From the NCBI RefSeq assembly GCF_023715345.1, contig NZ_JAMBNY010000021.1, positions 1-64,000 of the forward strand: a stretch of 64,000 nt of DNA, in the 5' to 3' direction. Positions within the stretch are counted from its first letter, which is position 1, and each line of letters begins with the position of its first letter. A program made the translations under genes and the position numbers. The notes below the pieces were generated by a model. It did not search any database, was not told the DNA's origin, and was given only the letters and a program-made list of their open reading frames with translations. This document shows, in pieces, positions 22,686 to 30,959 of the stretch. The DNA is from Paenibacillus camelliae (lineage in GTDB: Bacteria; Bacillota; Bacilli; Paenibacillales; Paenibacillaceae).

Positions 22686-23822
22686 ATGGACAAGTGGTAT
22701 CAAACGTTTCATAAGGGAACAGGCTTATCACCATATATTTGGCTAGTGTTTTGCATATTGCCCTTTTACTTTATATTCGGTTTATCTTCAACCGTCGAGG
22801 TTGTATCGGGGACAATTTTAATCATTGCATTCTTTGTGTTCTATTTGCTGGCCTTTTTATCTAAAGGCTGGCCGATCTATGTATGGACGAGTGCACAGCT
22901 CATTATTTCTATGATCATGACGGTCGTGTTCAGCTACGTTTATTTTTCCATCTTCCTCGCATTTTTTATTGGAAATATTAAAAATAAAGCTGGATTTTAT
23001 ACGCTGTACATTATACATCTCATTACAACGTTTGTAACGGTGAACTATGGTCTAGCTACACAGAAGCAAATCTTCTTTACGCAGTTTCCGTTTATTCTTA
23101 TTTGTCTAGTCGTTGTCATATTGCTACCGTTTAACACCTATAATCAGAAGAAGCACGATCAGCTAGAGGGAGAGCTAGAGCATGCGAACAAGCGTATTGC
23201 GGAGCTGGTCAAGCTAGAGGAAAGACAGCGGATCTCTCGGGATTTGCATGATACCGTAGGTCAGAAGCTGTCACTAATTGGGCTTAAAAGTGATCTAGCA
23301 GGTAAGCTGTTGCATAAGGATTTGGATAAAGCCGAGAGGGAAATTAAAGATATTAGGCAAACGGCGCGCACGGCACTGAAGGAGGTTCGCGATCTCGTTA
23401 CTAAAATGAGAGGGACCAGCTTGGAGGATGAAGTACACAATGTTCGCCAAATGCTAGCTGCAGCGCAGATCGAATTGGAGCTCGAGGGTGATCCCAAGCT
23501 GCATTCCACTGCATTGCTAGCAGAAAACGTACTGTGCATGTGCATGAAGGAAGCCGTCACTAATATTGTTAAGCATAGCAAGGCCACTCGCTGCCGTATT
23601 GCTATTATTGTAAGTGCGGATGAAGTTAGCCTGTTAATCGAGGATAACGGAATTGGCCTGAATGAAGCGAAGGATAGAACAAGTGGCAATGGGCTCCGTG
23701 GAATGAAGGAGCGGTTAGAATTTGTAAATGGCACACTCAAGATAACTGGTGCTGAGGGTACAAGCTTGAAAATTTCTGTACCCCATGCGGTTCGCCAGCC
23801 GATGAAGGAGTCGATAACATGA
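22686..23822 (+). CDS. desK: Sensor histidine kinase, DesK-like thermosensor
   Basis: A 378-residue HisKA_3-type kinase. The first 150 residues contain four to five membrane helices with almost no extracellular loop, as in the DesK thermosensor. The phosphoacceptor is His188 in EERQRISRDLHDTVGQKLS, the same residue number as in Bacillus DesK. The ATPase domain shows EAVTNIVKHS (N box), IEDNGIGL and GNGLRGMKERLEF. In the known system DesK phosphorylates DesR when the membrane becomes ordered, switching on des. The gene overlaps desR by 4 bp (ATGA). GCAAGGAGCG precedes the ATG. Confidence 0.92.
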   Translation: MDKWYQTFHKGTGLSPYIWLVFCILPFYFIFGLSSTVEVVSGTILIIAFFVFYLLAFLSKGWPIYVWTSAQLIISMIMTVVFSYVYFSIFLAFFIGNIKNKAGFYTLYIIHLITTFVTVNYGLATQKQIFFTQFPFILICLVVVILLPFNTYNQKKHDQLEGELEHANKRIAELVKLEERQRISRDLHDTVGQKLSLIGLKSDLAGKLLHKDLDKAEREIKDIRQTARTALKEVRDLVTKMRGTSLEDEVHNVRQMLAAAQIELELEGDPKLHSTALLAENVLCMCMKEAVTNIVKHSKATRCRIAIIVSADEVSLLIEDNGIGLNEAKDRTSGNGLRGMKERLEFVNGTLKITGAEGTSLKISVPHAVRQPMKESIT

Positions 23823-24421
23823 TTAATATAGTTATAGCAGAGGATCAGCGTATGCTGCTCGGTGCCCTAGCATCATTAATTGATCTAGAAGACGATATGC
23901 AGGTCGTCGGGAAAGCATCGAATGGCGAAGAAGCATTACAGCTCGTAGAAGAGCTGAAGCCTGATATTTGTATTATGGATATAGAGATGCCGATCAAAAG
24001 TGGATTGGAAGCAGCAGAGGAACTAAAGGGAAGCTCGTGTAAGGTCATTATCTTGACGACGTTTGCCCGGGCAGGTTACTTTGAGCGGGCAATGAAGGCG
24101 GGAGTATACGGCTACTTGCTAAAGGATAGTCCATCGGAGGAGCTTGCCACATCCATACGCAGTGTAATGGACGGAAAACGTATCTATGATGCTGAGCTGA
24201 TGGACGAAGCATACAGCGGCGGTGACAATCCGCTAACCGAGCGTGAGCAAGAGGTGCTTGGGCTAGTAGCAGACGGAAAAAATACGAAGGAAATTGCGAG
24301 TGAGCTATTTCTTTCAACAGGAACCGTTCGTAATTATATTTCTACTATACTCGAGAAGCTCGGTGTCAGTAATCGAATCGAAGCAATTACACGCTTTAAG
24401 GAAAAAGGCTGGTTTAAATAA
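23819..24421 (+). CDS. desR: NarL/FixJ-family response regulator, DesR-like
   Basis: A 200-residue regulator: receiver domain with phosphoacceptor Asp54 (CIMDIEMPIKSG), Thr in ILTTFAR and Lys in YLLKDSPSEELA; LuxR-type helix-turn-helix from about 137 (NPLTEREQEVLGLVADG, then NYISTILEKLGVSNRIEAI). Its 4-bp overlap with the kinase gene implies translational coupling, and the desaturase two genes upstream is the expected target. Confidence 0.93.
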   Translation: MINIVIAEDQRMLLGALASLIDLEDDMQVVGKASNGEEALQLVEELKPDICIMDIEMPIKSGLEAAEELKGSSCKVIILTTFARAGYFERAMKAGVYGYLLKDSPSEELATSIRSVMDGKRIYDAELMDEAYSGGDNPLTEREQEVLGLVADGKNTKEIASELFLSTGTVRNYISTILEKLGVSNRIEAITRFKEKGWFK

Positions 24422-24431
24422 TAGGTAATAC

Positions 24432-24482
24432 AGAGGGAGCTCAAGGTCAGTACCAAGACCATTGAGGCTCCCTCTTTTTTCT
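24432..24482 (+). terminator. Rho-independent terminator of desKR
   Basis: AGAGGGAGC-TCAA pairs with TTGA-GGCTCCCTCT, with an inner GGTC/GACC pair, followed by T6. Confidence 0.9.
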
Positions 24483-24510
24483 TTAAATGCGAATAATTTG
24501 GAAAATAAGA

Positions 24511-24560
24511 TTGACATGAATAGAATGATGTACTATAGTTAGCTACATAAGTAACTAACC
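24511..24560 (+). promoter_or_regulatory. SigA promoter and probable GntR operator of the GntR-ABC operon
   Basis: TTGACA (24511-24516), 17-nt spacer, TATAGT (24534-24539). Just downstream, GTTAG and CTAAC flank about 13 nt (about 24538-24560), a dyad fitting autoregulation by the operon's own GntR/YtrA-type regulator. The remaining ~145 nt of leader before the start shows nothing I can name. Confidence 0.65.
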
Positions 24561-24708
24561 AATCAACTGATGAACCAAAGTATTAGTTAAAGTAACGTAG
24601 GCACTGTTCTGGATGATTCATTGAGATCATTACATAGACAAGAAGCTGAAACATCAACGATGCATGCTATGCTTCATATAAGCGATTGAAACAAGGAGTG
24701 AAACGAAT

Positions 24709-25071
24709 GTGAACATTATATTAGAAGGCGATAAGCCAATTTTTCAGCAGATTAAGGAACAGATTGAAGATGCGATTATTGACGGCTTTCTTATGGCGGA
24801 GGAGCGAATTCCTTCAATTAATGAGTTTGCTAAGGAATATCAAATCAACCCTGCTACAGCGAATAAGGGTGTAAATGAACTAGTGGACCGCGGGATTATT
24901 TATAAAAAAAGAGGTGTCGGCATGTTTGTCAGTTCTGATGCGAGAAAAATTTTAATCGAGGAGCGGAAGCAAAGCTTTGAGTCGAGCTACCTCAATCCAT
25001 TGATTAGTGAAGCAGAGCGCTTAGGCATTACGTTAGAAGAACTTATCGATATGATCGGGAGGAAAAAGTAA
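24709..25071 (+). CDS. GntR family regulator, YtrA subfamily
   Basis: A 120-residue regulator with a winged helix (about 10-78; PIFQQIKEQIEDAIIDGFL, INEFAKEYQINPATANKGVNEL, IYKKRGVGMFV) and only a short C-terminal tail for dimerisation, the hallmark of the YtrA subfamily. These repress ABC-transporter operons that respond to cell-wall antibiotics; the ABC genes follow directly. The start is GTG 24709, ten nt after AAGGAG; the overlapping ATG at 24707 is followed at once by a stop. The stop codon overlaps the ATG of the next gene by one base. Confidence 0.9.
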   Translation: MNIILEGDKPIFQQIKEQIEDAIIDGFLMAEERIPSINEFAKEYQINPATANKGVNELVDRGIIYKKRGVGMFVSSDARKILIEERKQSFESSYLNPLISEAERLGITLEELIDMIGRKK

Positions 25072-25937
25072 TGAATATTAAGGTAAGCCAGTTGACAAAG
25101 CAGTATCGCAACCGCAAGGTGCTGGATGAGGTTAGCTTTAATTTACAGGGACCTGCCATTATTGGGTTTCTTGGTCACAACGGAGCGGGAAAGACTAGCT
25201 TTCTTAATATGCTGGCTGGGCTCGTTGCTCCAAGCTCTGGCACGATTGAAGTCGAGGGAGAGCCGGTATTTAATAATGGCGAGTTAATGAAGCAGGTTTG
25301 CTTTATAGCTGAGACAGGGAACTTTCCGTTGCATGTATCGATCGGGCAAGTGTTGACGCTGAATAAGCTCTTTTTCCCAAATTGGAACGAGGAGCTAGCG
25401 GAAGAGCTGCTAGAGCAATTTTCACTTCGTAAAAAAGATAAAATTAAAAATATGTCTAAAGGAATGGTGTCTGCACTAGGTATTATTACAGGCTTAGCTA
25501 GCGGCGCGCCTATTACCATTTTCGACGAGCCTTATATCGGCATGGATGCATCTGGCCGTCAGTTGTTTTATGAGCTGTTAGTTGAACAGCATGCGCTAGA
25601 GCCTAGAACCTTCATCCTGTCTACACATCTGATCGATGAAGCAAGTAATTTGTTCGAGGATGTGTTAATTATGCATGAAGGAAAGGTGCTTGTGCACCAG
25701 CCATACGAAGATATTCAAACGAATATCGTGAAGGCGAAAGGAAGACAAGAGGAGCTGGAAGCGTATATTGGCAGCAGTAAAGTGATTCATCGCAGTAAAT
25801 TTATGAATGAGCATACAGCCGTAATTATGCATGAGAATGTGCCTGCTGCTGCACCGGCTTCATTAAAGCTTGAATCGATTAAGCTTCAAGAGCTTATGGT
25901 ACTACTTAGCAAGAACAAGAGAAGGGAGATTGGATAA
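25071..25937 (+). CDS. ABC transporter ATP-binding protein, YtrB-like
   Basis: A 288-residue ATPase: Walker A GHNGAGKTS (about 35-43), Q-loop replaced by an AETGNFP segment, signature region written NMSKGMVSALGIITGLASGA rather than LSGGQ, Walker B ITIFDEPYIGMD and the switch His in LSTHLIDEA. The altered signature is typical of YtrB/YtrE-type ATPases encoded behind YtrA-type regulators. The C-terminal 80 residues are a divergent tail. It pairs with the permease that starts one base before its own stop. Confidence 0.9.
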   Translation: MNIKVSQLTKQYRNRKVLDEVSFNLQGPAIIGFLGHNGAGKTSFLNMLAGLVAPSSGTIEVEGEPVFNNGELMKQVCFIAETGNFPLHVSIGQVLTLNKLFFPNWNEELAEELLEQFSLRKKDKIKNMSKGMVSALGIITGLASGAPITIFDEPYIGMDASGRQLFYELLVEQHALEPRTFILSTHLIDEASNLFEDVLIMHEGKVLVHQPYEDIQTNIVKAKGRQEELEAYIGSSKVIHRSKFMNEHTAVIMHENVPAAAPASLKLESIKLQELMVLLSKNKRREIG

Positions 25938-26635
25938 TGAACCAGATCAAAGGTGGACTATACACACTGTTCCTAAGCTACAAGCGAGACTTTTATATAT
26001 TTACGGCAATTAATACGATGTTTCTATTCCTATCACTTATTATGGGGATGCTATTTCCTGATATAACAATAATGACGATCGGAATTGTGATGGTCCTTAT
26101 CTTTACATTTATTATTTCCATGAAATTATTAGATCGTTCACTCGCTATTCTGCTTCGCTATGGCTTGAATCGTTCACGTTATATCGCAGTGACTGGTGGC
26201 TTTATGCTGTTATGGTCACTAGCTAATGCGGCCGTATTGTTCATTATTAATGCCTTGCTGCTGTTTTTTACTAAGCAGTTCGATGTAACTTCCGTCACCG
26301 TACCTCGACTGACCATGCTTTACGATAACAGCTTGTCACTTGTTGTAAATTACGTGATGGATGCTTCTGCGATCTTTATGCTAGCTATGGCAGGCATGCT
26401 TACGAGTGTAATTTTCTATCGCTTTGGATCGATTGGTGGATATAGTTTCTTTGGCGTTATTCTGGCGCTACTGTTCATCGGAGTACCTCTTAAGTGGTAC
26501 GGTCCACTAGTAGATGGACTTCTATCTTGGAATGCAGCATTGTTTGTTGTTGCGATGCTAGCTATAGCAGTCGCTGTACTAGCAATTGTATGGCTATTGA
26601 CGCGTCGTGTTTCAACTGTATCTGCAAATGTGTAG
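25937..26635 (+). CDS. ABC transporter permease-like membrane protein
   Basis: A 232-residue protein with about six hydrophobic helices (roughly 15-40, 45-65, 90-112, 130-155, 165-185, 200-225) and short loops. No family motif is recognisable by eye, but position and translational overlap with the ATPase make it the membrane partner of the YtrA-type operon. Probably an exporter or detoxifying pump; substrate unknown. Confidence 0.75.
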   Translation: MNQIKGGLYTLFLSYKRDFYIFTAINTMFLFLSLIMGMLFPDITIMTIGIVMVLIFTFIISMKLLDRSLAILLRYGLNRSRYIAVTGGFMLLWSLANAAVLFIINALLLFFTKQFDVTSVTVPRLTMLYDNSLSLVVNYVMDASAIFMLAMAGMLTSVIFYRFGSIGGYSFFGVILALLFIGVPLKWYGPLVDGLLSWNAALFVVAMLAIAVAVLAIVWLLTRRVSTVSANV

Positions 26636-26665
26636 CAGTACACGCTACAATCAGAAAGCATGACG

Positions 26666-26747
26666 AAAAAACCTTCAGGTATCTCTGGACTGCTTCTATC
26701 AAGTAGATAGGGGCAGCTCCCTTACATGAGACGACCTGAAGGTTTTT
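26666..26747 (+). terminator. Bidirectional terminator with long loop
   Basis: AAAAAACCTTCAGGT pairs with ACCTGAAGGTTTTT across a loop of about 53 nt. A/T runs on both sides let it end both the ABC operon and the convergent exonuclease gene. Confidence 0.8.
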
Positions 26748-26754
26748 ATTTATG

Positions 26755-27660
26755 CTATTGCTCGTTATTAGGCTGCTGCGTTTCTTCTTCCATTTGCTTA
26801 TCTATAGGTGCTATTGTGGTGCTTGTGCTAGTCTCTGGCGCTTGATGGGTAGACTGCTCCTGCGTCAGCTTCGTATCGTTAGCGGCATGCTCAACGGCAG
26901 GTATAGCTTTTACTGGCTTTGCAGCTTCCTTCTCAAAGTGCTTCCTCATCTCAGCTAGTTTACGAGGGTCTTCAGTCTCAATCCGCTCTCTCACAAAACG
27001 TGCAACGTAGTTCTCCCATGTTGCTTCAAGCTTTTGCGCGCGCAGCATGCGTACTGAATTTTTAATTGCACGGCGCTCCTTAGCATTCGTATACGTATCT
27101 ACGAAAAATTGCTTGCGTTCAAAGTCCAAGTGAGAATAAATGGCCCGGAATATTTGAGCAGTCATGAGTGCGTCATCAAGCGCACGATGCGCTTGGCCAG
27201 AGCCTTCAAGCTCTAGCATTTCAAGAGCACCTTCTACACTTACATCATTGCTTAAGCCTTTATATCGTGTAAAACCCTTCAGTAGATCAAAATAAGGCGT
27301 AGTCATCCAATACTGATCGCTTAGCTTGTGCATGCGTGTATCCAGAATGATGCGCTTAAAATCCTCCCCGCCCCACGTAATGAACATGAGCTCATCGGAA
27401 GCAGAAAGCCAATGAAGAAAGCTTTTGCTGACCGTAGGAAAACGATCTGCGCGGTCAATTTCCTCTTGTGGTATACCGGTTTTTTTCTGAATAAAGCTAT
27501 TTAATTTAGAAAAATAGACTGGCCTAATAAAAGCGGTAAATGTATCCAGTTGCTCTAGCTTGCTATTCAGGCGAACAGCACCAATCTCTATCACTTCCAT
27601 AGGGAGCTCGCTAGCGAATTTGCGCCCGTTAAACTCTATGTCAAGTACAATATAGTCCAA
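26755..27660 (-). CDS. 3'-5' exonuclease, DEDDh (DnaQ/KapD-like) family
   Basis: A 301-residue protein. Residues 1-180 are the exonuclease domain: exo I is DIEFNG (residues 7-12), with PMEVIEIGAV behind it; exo II lies around ITWGGEDFKRIILDTRM; exo III is HRALDDALMTAQIF, the DEDDh form. The last ~120 residues are a charged and then low-complexity tail (KPVKAIPAVEHAAND) not found in the shorter KapD proteins. It degrades DNA or RNA from the 3' end; KapD was described as an inhibitor of the sporulation kinase pathway, but that role cannot be assumed here. GGAGGT precedes ATG 27660. Confidence 0.88.
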   Translation of the reverse strand: MDYIVLDIEFNGRKFASELPMEVIEIGAVRLNSKLEQLDTFTAFIRPVYFSKLNSFIQKKTGIPQEEIDRADRFPTVSKSFLHWLSASDELMFITWGGEDFKRIILDTRMHKLSDQYWMTTPYFDLLKGFTRYKGLSNDVSVEGALEMLELEGSGQAHRALDDALMTAQIFRAIYSHLDFERKQFFVDTYTNAKERRAIKNSVRMLRAQKLEATWENYVARFVRERIETEDPRKLAEMRKHFEKEAAKPVKAIPAVEHAANDTKLTQEQSTHQAPETSTSTTIAPIDKQMEEETQQPNNEQ

Positions 27661-27810
27661 GATGTGTAACCTCCGTTATCAGCTTGCCCATTCATTTTAG
27701 CAGAAACTGAGCACAATGCGTTAGCTTTCCTTTTAAACCTAGTTTCGTATATACTATATAAGTTGTTGTTTTTGCTTTGTTTTAAGTATGAAAGGGAGGA
27801 CTCACACGTT

Positions 27811-28626
27811 ATGTCTGAGATGTTGGAATGGTTAAAATATTTAATACTAGGGATGATTCAAGGCTTTACAGAGCCGATCCCAATTTCCTCTAGTGGTCAT
27901 TTAATTATTGCACAAAACTTGCTAGGAATGGAGCAGCACGGTTTATCGTTTGAAATTATGACGAATACTGCTTCGCTTATCGCTATCCTATTTATTTATC
28001 GAGAAGTCATCACCCGATTAGTTAAAAATGGGTTTGGTTATGTGAAAACAAAAGAAACTCAATATAAGTCAGACTTTAATTTTATTCTATATATTATTAT
28101 CGGCTCGATTCCAGCTGGTGTTATCGGTGTATTGTTCAAGGATAAGATTGAAGAGATTTTCTCAACGTCGCTAACGACTGTTGCTATTGCCTTGCTCGTT
28201 ACAGGTGTAGCGCTTTGGCTCATCCGTAATTTTCGCGGTGTGAAGCGAGATGGCGATCTGTCCGTTAAGGATGCTATTCTTGTTGGTTTAGCTCAAGCTG
28301 TAGCGCTTATACCGGGTATTAGCCGCTCTGGTTCAACCGTTATCGCTTCCATTGCAACGGGAATGAAGCAGGATACGGCATTGCGTTATTCCTTTATGCT
28401 GTATATTCCAGTTAGTGTAGGCGGTGTTGTGCTTGGCTTATCCGATATCATTTCTGATCCTGAGCTGCAAGCACTTTGGCTGCCATACTTAATCTCATTT
28501 GTCACAAGCCTTGTCGTTACTTATTTTTCGATGCGCTGGTTTATGGGTATTATGGAAAAAGGAAATTTACACTACTTTTCCTATTATTGCTTTCTTGTCG
28601 GAGCCTTAATCCTTATTTTTATGTAA
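27811..28626 (+). CDS. uppP: Undecaprenyl-diphosphatase (BacA/UppP family)
   Basis: A 271-residue polytopic membrane phosphatase that recycles undecaprenyl diphosphate for peptidoglycan synthesis and gives bacitracin tolerance. The first catalytic motif is [15 protein letters not shown] (usually EFLPISSTGHL); the second, with the catalytic Ser/Arg, is [16 protein letters not shown]. About eight helices are visible. ATG 27811 is used because GGGAGGA lies about 10 nt upstream; the frame also extends to ATG 27763 without support and with a charged, unlikely N-terminus. Confidence 0.92.
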   Translation: MSEMLEWLKYLILGMIQGFTEPIPISSSGHLIIAQNLLGMEQHGLSFEIMTNTASLIAILFIYREVITRLVKNGFGYVKTKETQYKSDFNFILYIIIGSIPAGVIGVLFKDKIEEIFSTSLTTVAIALLVTGVALWLIRNFRGVKRDGDLSVKDAILVGLAQAVALIPGISRSGSTVIASIATGMKQDTALRYSFMLYIPVSVGGVVLGLSDIISDPELQALWLPYLISFVTSLVVTYFSMRWFMGIMEKGNLHYFSYYCFLVGALILIFM

Positions 28627-28677
28627 AATCTATAAAATGATAATTTGTGAACCTACAGTTCAAATTTTAAGTAAGTT

Positions 28678-28734
28678 GCTCAACCCCTCGATCAGCGTCC
28701 TTCATCATGAAGGACGCTGATCGAGGGGTTGAGC
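28678..28734. repeat. Perfect 57-bp palindrome (28-bp arms, 1-nt centre)
   Basis: The left arm starts GCTCAACCCCTCGATCAGCG and ends TCCTTCAT; the right arm is its exact complement after a single C at 28706. GTAAGT (28671) and ACTTAC (28746) form a further outer pair. There is no T tract on either side. It lies between uppP and a TTG-started MFS gene, where a terminator would be expected. Confidence 0.9.
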
Positions 28735-28777
28735 TTCGCTGTAGTACTTACTAATAAACGAAAAGGGGAGCTAACAA

Positions 28778-29974
28778 TTGGAGATTGCGATTAGTAAGAA
28801 GAAGCGTCTTGGTATTGCTGCGATTTTAGGTTCGCTGTCTGCACTAGGCCCTTTATCCATTGACATGTATTTACCTGCTTTTCCTCAGCTCGCAGAAGAG
28901 CTTAACGCTACAGCTTCATTAACCCAGCTTAGCTTAACAGCCTGCCTTGTCGGTATGGCAATAGGGCAGCTCGTTATCGGCCCAATTAGTGATGTAAAGG
29001 GCAGAAGAAGGCCTTTACTTATCGGTATGCTGGTCTATACGCTCGTTTCGTTGCTTTGCATTCTGTCATCATCCATTTGGGGCTTTATACTGCTGCGCTT
29101 TGTTCAAGGCTTTGCAGGTGCAGCAGGACTTGTTATATCGCGTGCAAGTGTTAGGGATTTGTATTCTGGACCTGAGCTTATTCGGTTTATGGCTACTTTG
29201 ATGGTGATCAATGGGGCAGCACCAATTCTAGCGCCTGTTATCGGTGGGGAAATCATAGGTTGGTTTGGCTGGCAAGGAGTATTCGGTGCACTGTCAATAT
29301 TCGGTATTATTATGCTTATTGGGATTTATACCTCACTCGAAGAAACGCTGCCACAGGAGAGAAGATCAAGCGGTGGATTAAAGCAGACACTGAATACATT
29401 TCGATTGCTGCTCAAGGATCCGAGCTTTATGGGCTTTGTTCTGACGCAAGGCTTTATTATGGCTTCGATGTTCGCGTATATATCCGGCTCGTCATTCGTG
29501 CTACAGCAGCTATATGAGCTTAGCGTACGTGAATACAGCTTCGTATTTGGTATAAATGGACTTGGCATTGTAGCGCTTGGACAAGTAGCTGGTCGTCTTG
29601 CTCATCGAATACCTGGCAAAACGATGCTTGTGACAGGACTGCTGTATAGTCTTTCGGGTGCAATCATTATGGTGTCGACGATACTGCTGCAGGGACCACT
29701 TGCTATTATTCTTGTAGGATTATTTATGGTTATTTCAAGCGTCGGCTTAATTAATACGACAGCCAATTCTTTGGCACTAGAGGAGCAAGGTGCACGAGCA
29801 GGCAGTGCTTCTGCCATGCTTGGCATGGCATCATTTGCTTTTGGAGGCCTAATTGCACCACTTGTCGGTCTCGGTGGAGTGGACTCCGCTCTTCCAATGG
29901 CATCGATTATGATGGTGATGGTCTGCTGCTCATTGCTCGCATTTATGCTATTAACGAGAAAACGATTGCAATAG
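28778..29974 (+). CDS. Bcr/CflA family multidrug efflux MFS transporter
   Basis: A 398-residue protein with 12 predicted helices. The Bcr/CflA subfamily is marked by LSIDMYLPAFPQLAEEL in helix 1, GQLVIGPISDVKGRRRPLLIG (motif A) between helices 2 and 3, and RFVQGFAGAAGLVISRASVRDLY in helix 4-5. Members export chloramphenicol, bicyclomycin and related drugs with protons. The start is TTG 28778, seven nt after AAAGGGGAG. The long palindrome just upstream may act on its expression. Confidence 0.9.
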   Translation: MEIAISKKKRLGIAAILGSLSALGPLSIDMYLPAFPQLAEELNATASLTQLSLTACLVGMAIGQLVIGPISDVKGRRRPLLIGMLVYTLVSLLCILSSSIWGFILLRFVQGFAGAAGLVISRASVRDLYSGPELIRFMATLMVINGAAPILAPVIGGEIIGWFGWQGVFGALSIFGIIMLIGIYTSLEETLPQERRSSGGLKQTLNTFRLLLKDPSFMGFVLTQGFIMASMFAYISGSSFVLQQLYELSVREYSFVFGINGLGIVALGQVAGRLAHRIPGKTMLVTGLLYSLSGAIIMVSTILLQGPLAIILVGLFMVISSVGLINTTANSLALEEQGARAGSASAMLGMASFAFGGLIAPLVGLGGVDSALPMASIMMVMVCCSLLAFMLLTRKRLQ

Positions 29975-30076
29975 ATGCCTATAAGGCATGAATACCCTTT
30001 CAAGCAAGCATTGCTCTGCTCTAGTAAAACGTATATAATTTTGGTAGTTATACGTGATAAGGGGAGAAGCAGATTG

Positions 30077-30745
30077 ATGAAAAAGCTAAACGTGCTGCAG
30101 CAGCTAACTGAAGCTGGAGTGGTCGCTGTATTGCGAGCAGATTCTGCAGAAGAAGTTGTACGTATGGCTGAATATGCCATTGAAGGCGGTATTAAAGCCA
30201 TTGAGATTACGATGACAGTTCCACACGCATTGAAGGCAATTGAAGAGCTCAGCGGTAAATACCGTTGTGACGTAGATCCTTCTGATGCTAGATTTGCTAT
30301 TATCGGCGTAGGGACGGTGCTTGACCCTGAGACAGCGCGAGCTGCGATAATGGCTGGTGCTGAATATGTTGTAGCGCCTGCGCTAAACCCGGATACGGTC
30401 AAGCTGTGCAATCGCTATTGCATTCCATGCTTACCTGGTGTAATGACAATTCAAGAGATTCAGTCTGCGTTAGAGCTAGGTGTAGACATTGTGAAGCTAT
30501 TCCCGGGTAATTTGTATTCTCCAAGTGTAATTTCAGCGGTTAAAGGTCCGCTACCACAAGCAAATATGATGCCAACTGGCGGTGTATCCCTTGCTAATCT
30601 GAAGGAATGGATACAAGCGGGCGCAGTTGCGGTAGGTATTGGCTCAGACTTGACGAAGGATGCCGTTAAAACAGGTAACTTCGAGTTAATCAAGGAAAAG
30701 TCAGCTGCATACATGCAAGCGTATCGTGAAGCGAAGGGGCTATAA
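30077..30745 (+). CDS. eda: KDPG/KHG aldolase
   Basis: A 222-residue class I aldolase that splits 2-keto-3-deoxy-6-phosphogluconate (and 4-hydroxy-2-oxoglutarate) to pyruvate plus an aldehyde. Visible family motifs: VVAVLRADSAEEV, GIKAIEITMTVPHAL with the catalytic Glu, GVGTVLDPETARAAI, and PCLPGVMTIQEI followed by VDIVKLFPG with the Schiff-base Lys. GGGGAGAAG precedes; ATG 30077 is taken, though TTG 30074 has slightly better spacing. The frame runs back to 29975 but that part has no site. Neighbouring sugar-acid genes are missing, so the pathway is unclear. Confidence 0.9.
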   Translation: MKKLNVLQQLTEAGVVAVLRADSAEEVVRMAEYAIEGGIKAIEITMTVPHALKAIEELSGKYRCDVDPSDARFAIIGVGTVLDPETARAAIMAGAEYVVAPALNPDTVKLCNRYCIPCLPGVMTIQEIQSALELGVDIVKLFPGNLYSPSVISAVKGPLPQANMMPTGGVSLANLKEWIQAGAVAVGIGSDLTKDAVKTGNFELIKEKSAAYMQAYREAKGL

Positions 30746-30786
30746 TTTACTGCGCTCACTCCGTAACAGGATGGGCGCAGACGTTT

Positions 30787-30865
30787 AAGTGGACGTTCAA
30801 AAAATCCTTTGATCACGATGTAATGCTGTTCTACATCGAACCTGAGCATTTTGAACACTTACTTT
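30787..30865. repeat. Long imperfect stem-loop, possible dispersed element
   Basis: GTTCAAAA (30795) pairs with TTTTGAAC (30849), and inside it CGATGTA (30816) pairs with TACATCG (30833); flanking AAGTG and CACTT extend the stem. The motif ACGTTTAAGT occurs on both sides (30781 and 30868). No clear T tract. It may form a nested hairpin in the region between the aldolase and fumC. Confidence 0.45.
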
Positions 30866-30959
30866 ACGTTTAAGTTGTAAAGGACAAGTCTATAAGCCGT
30901 ACAAGGTTGATGTACATTGTCGTCGACCGAACGATAACATAGTAAAGGGGAATGTTGTA

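Noticed and set aside
29602..30411. 269-residue minus-strand frame across the MFS and aldolase genes
   Set aside because: Antisense to two well-supported genes and crosses their border.
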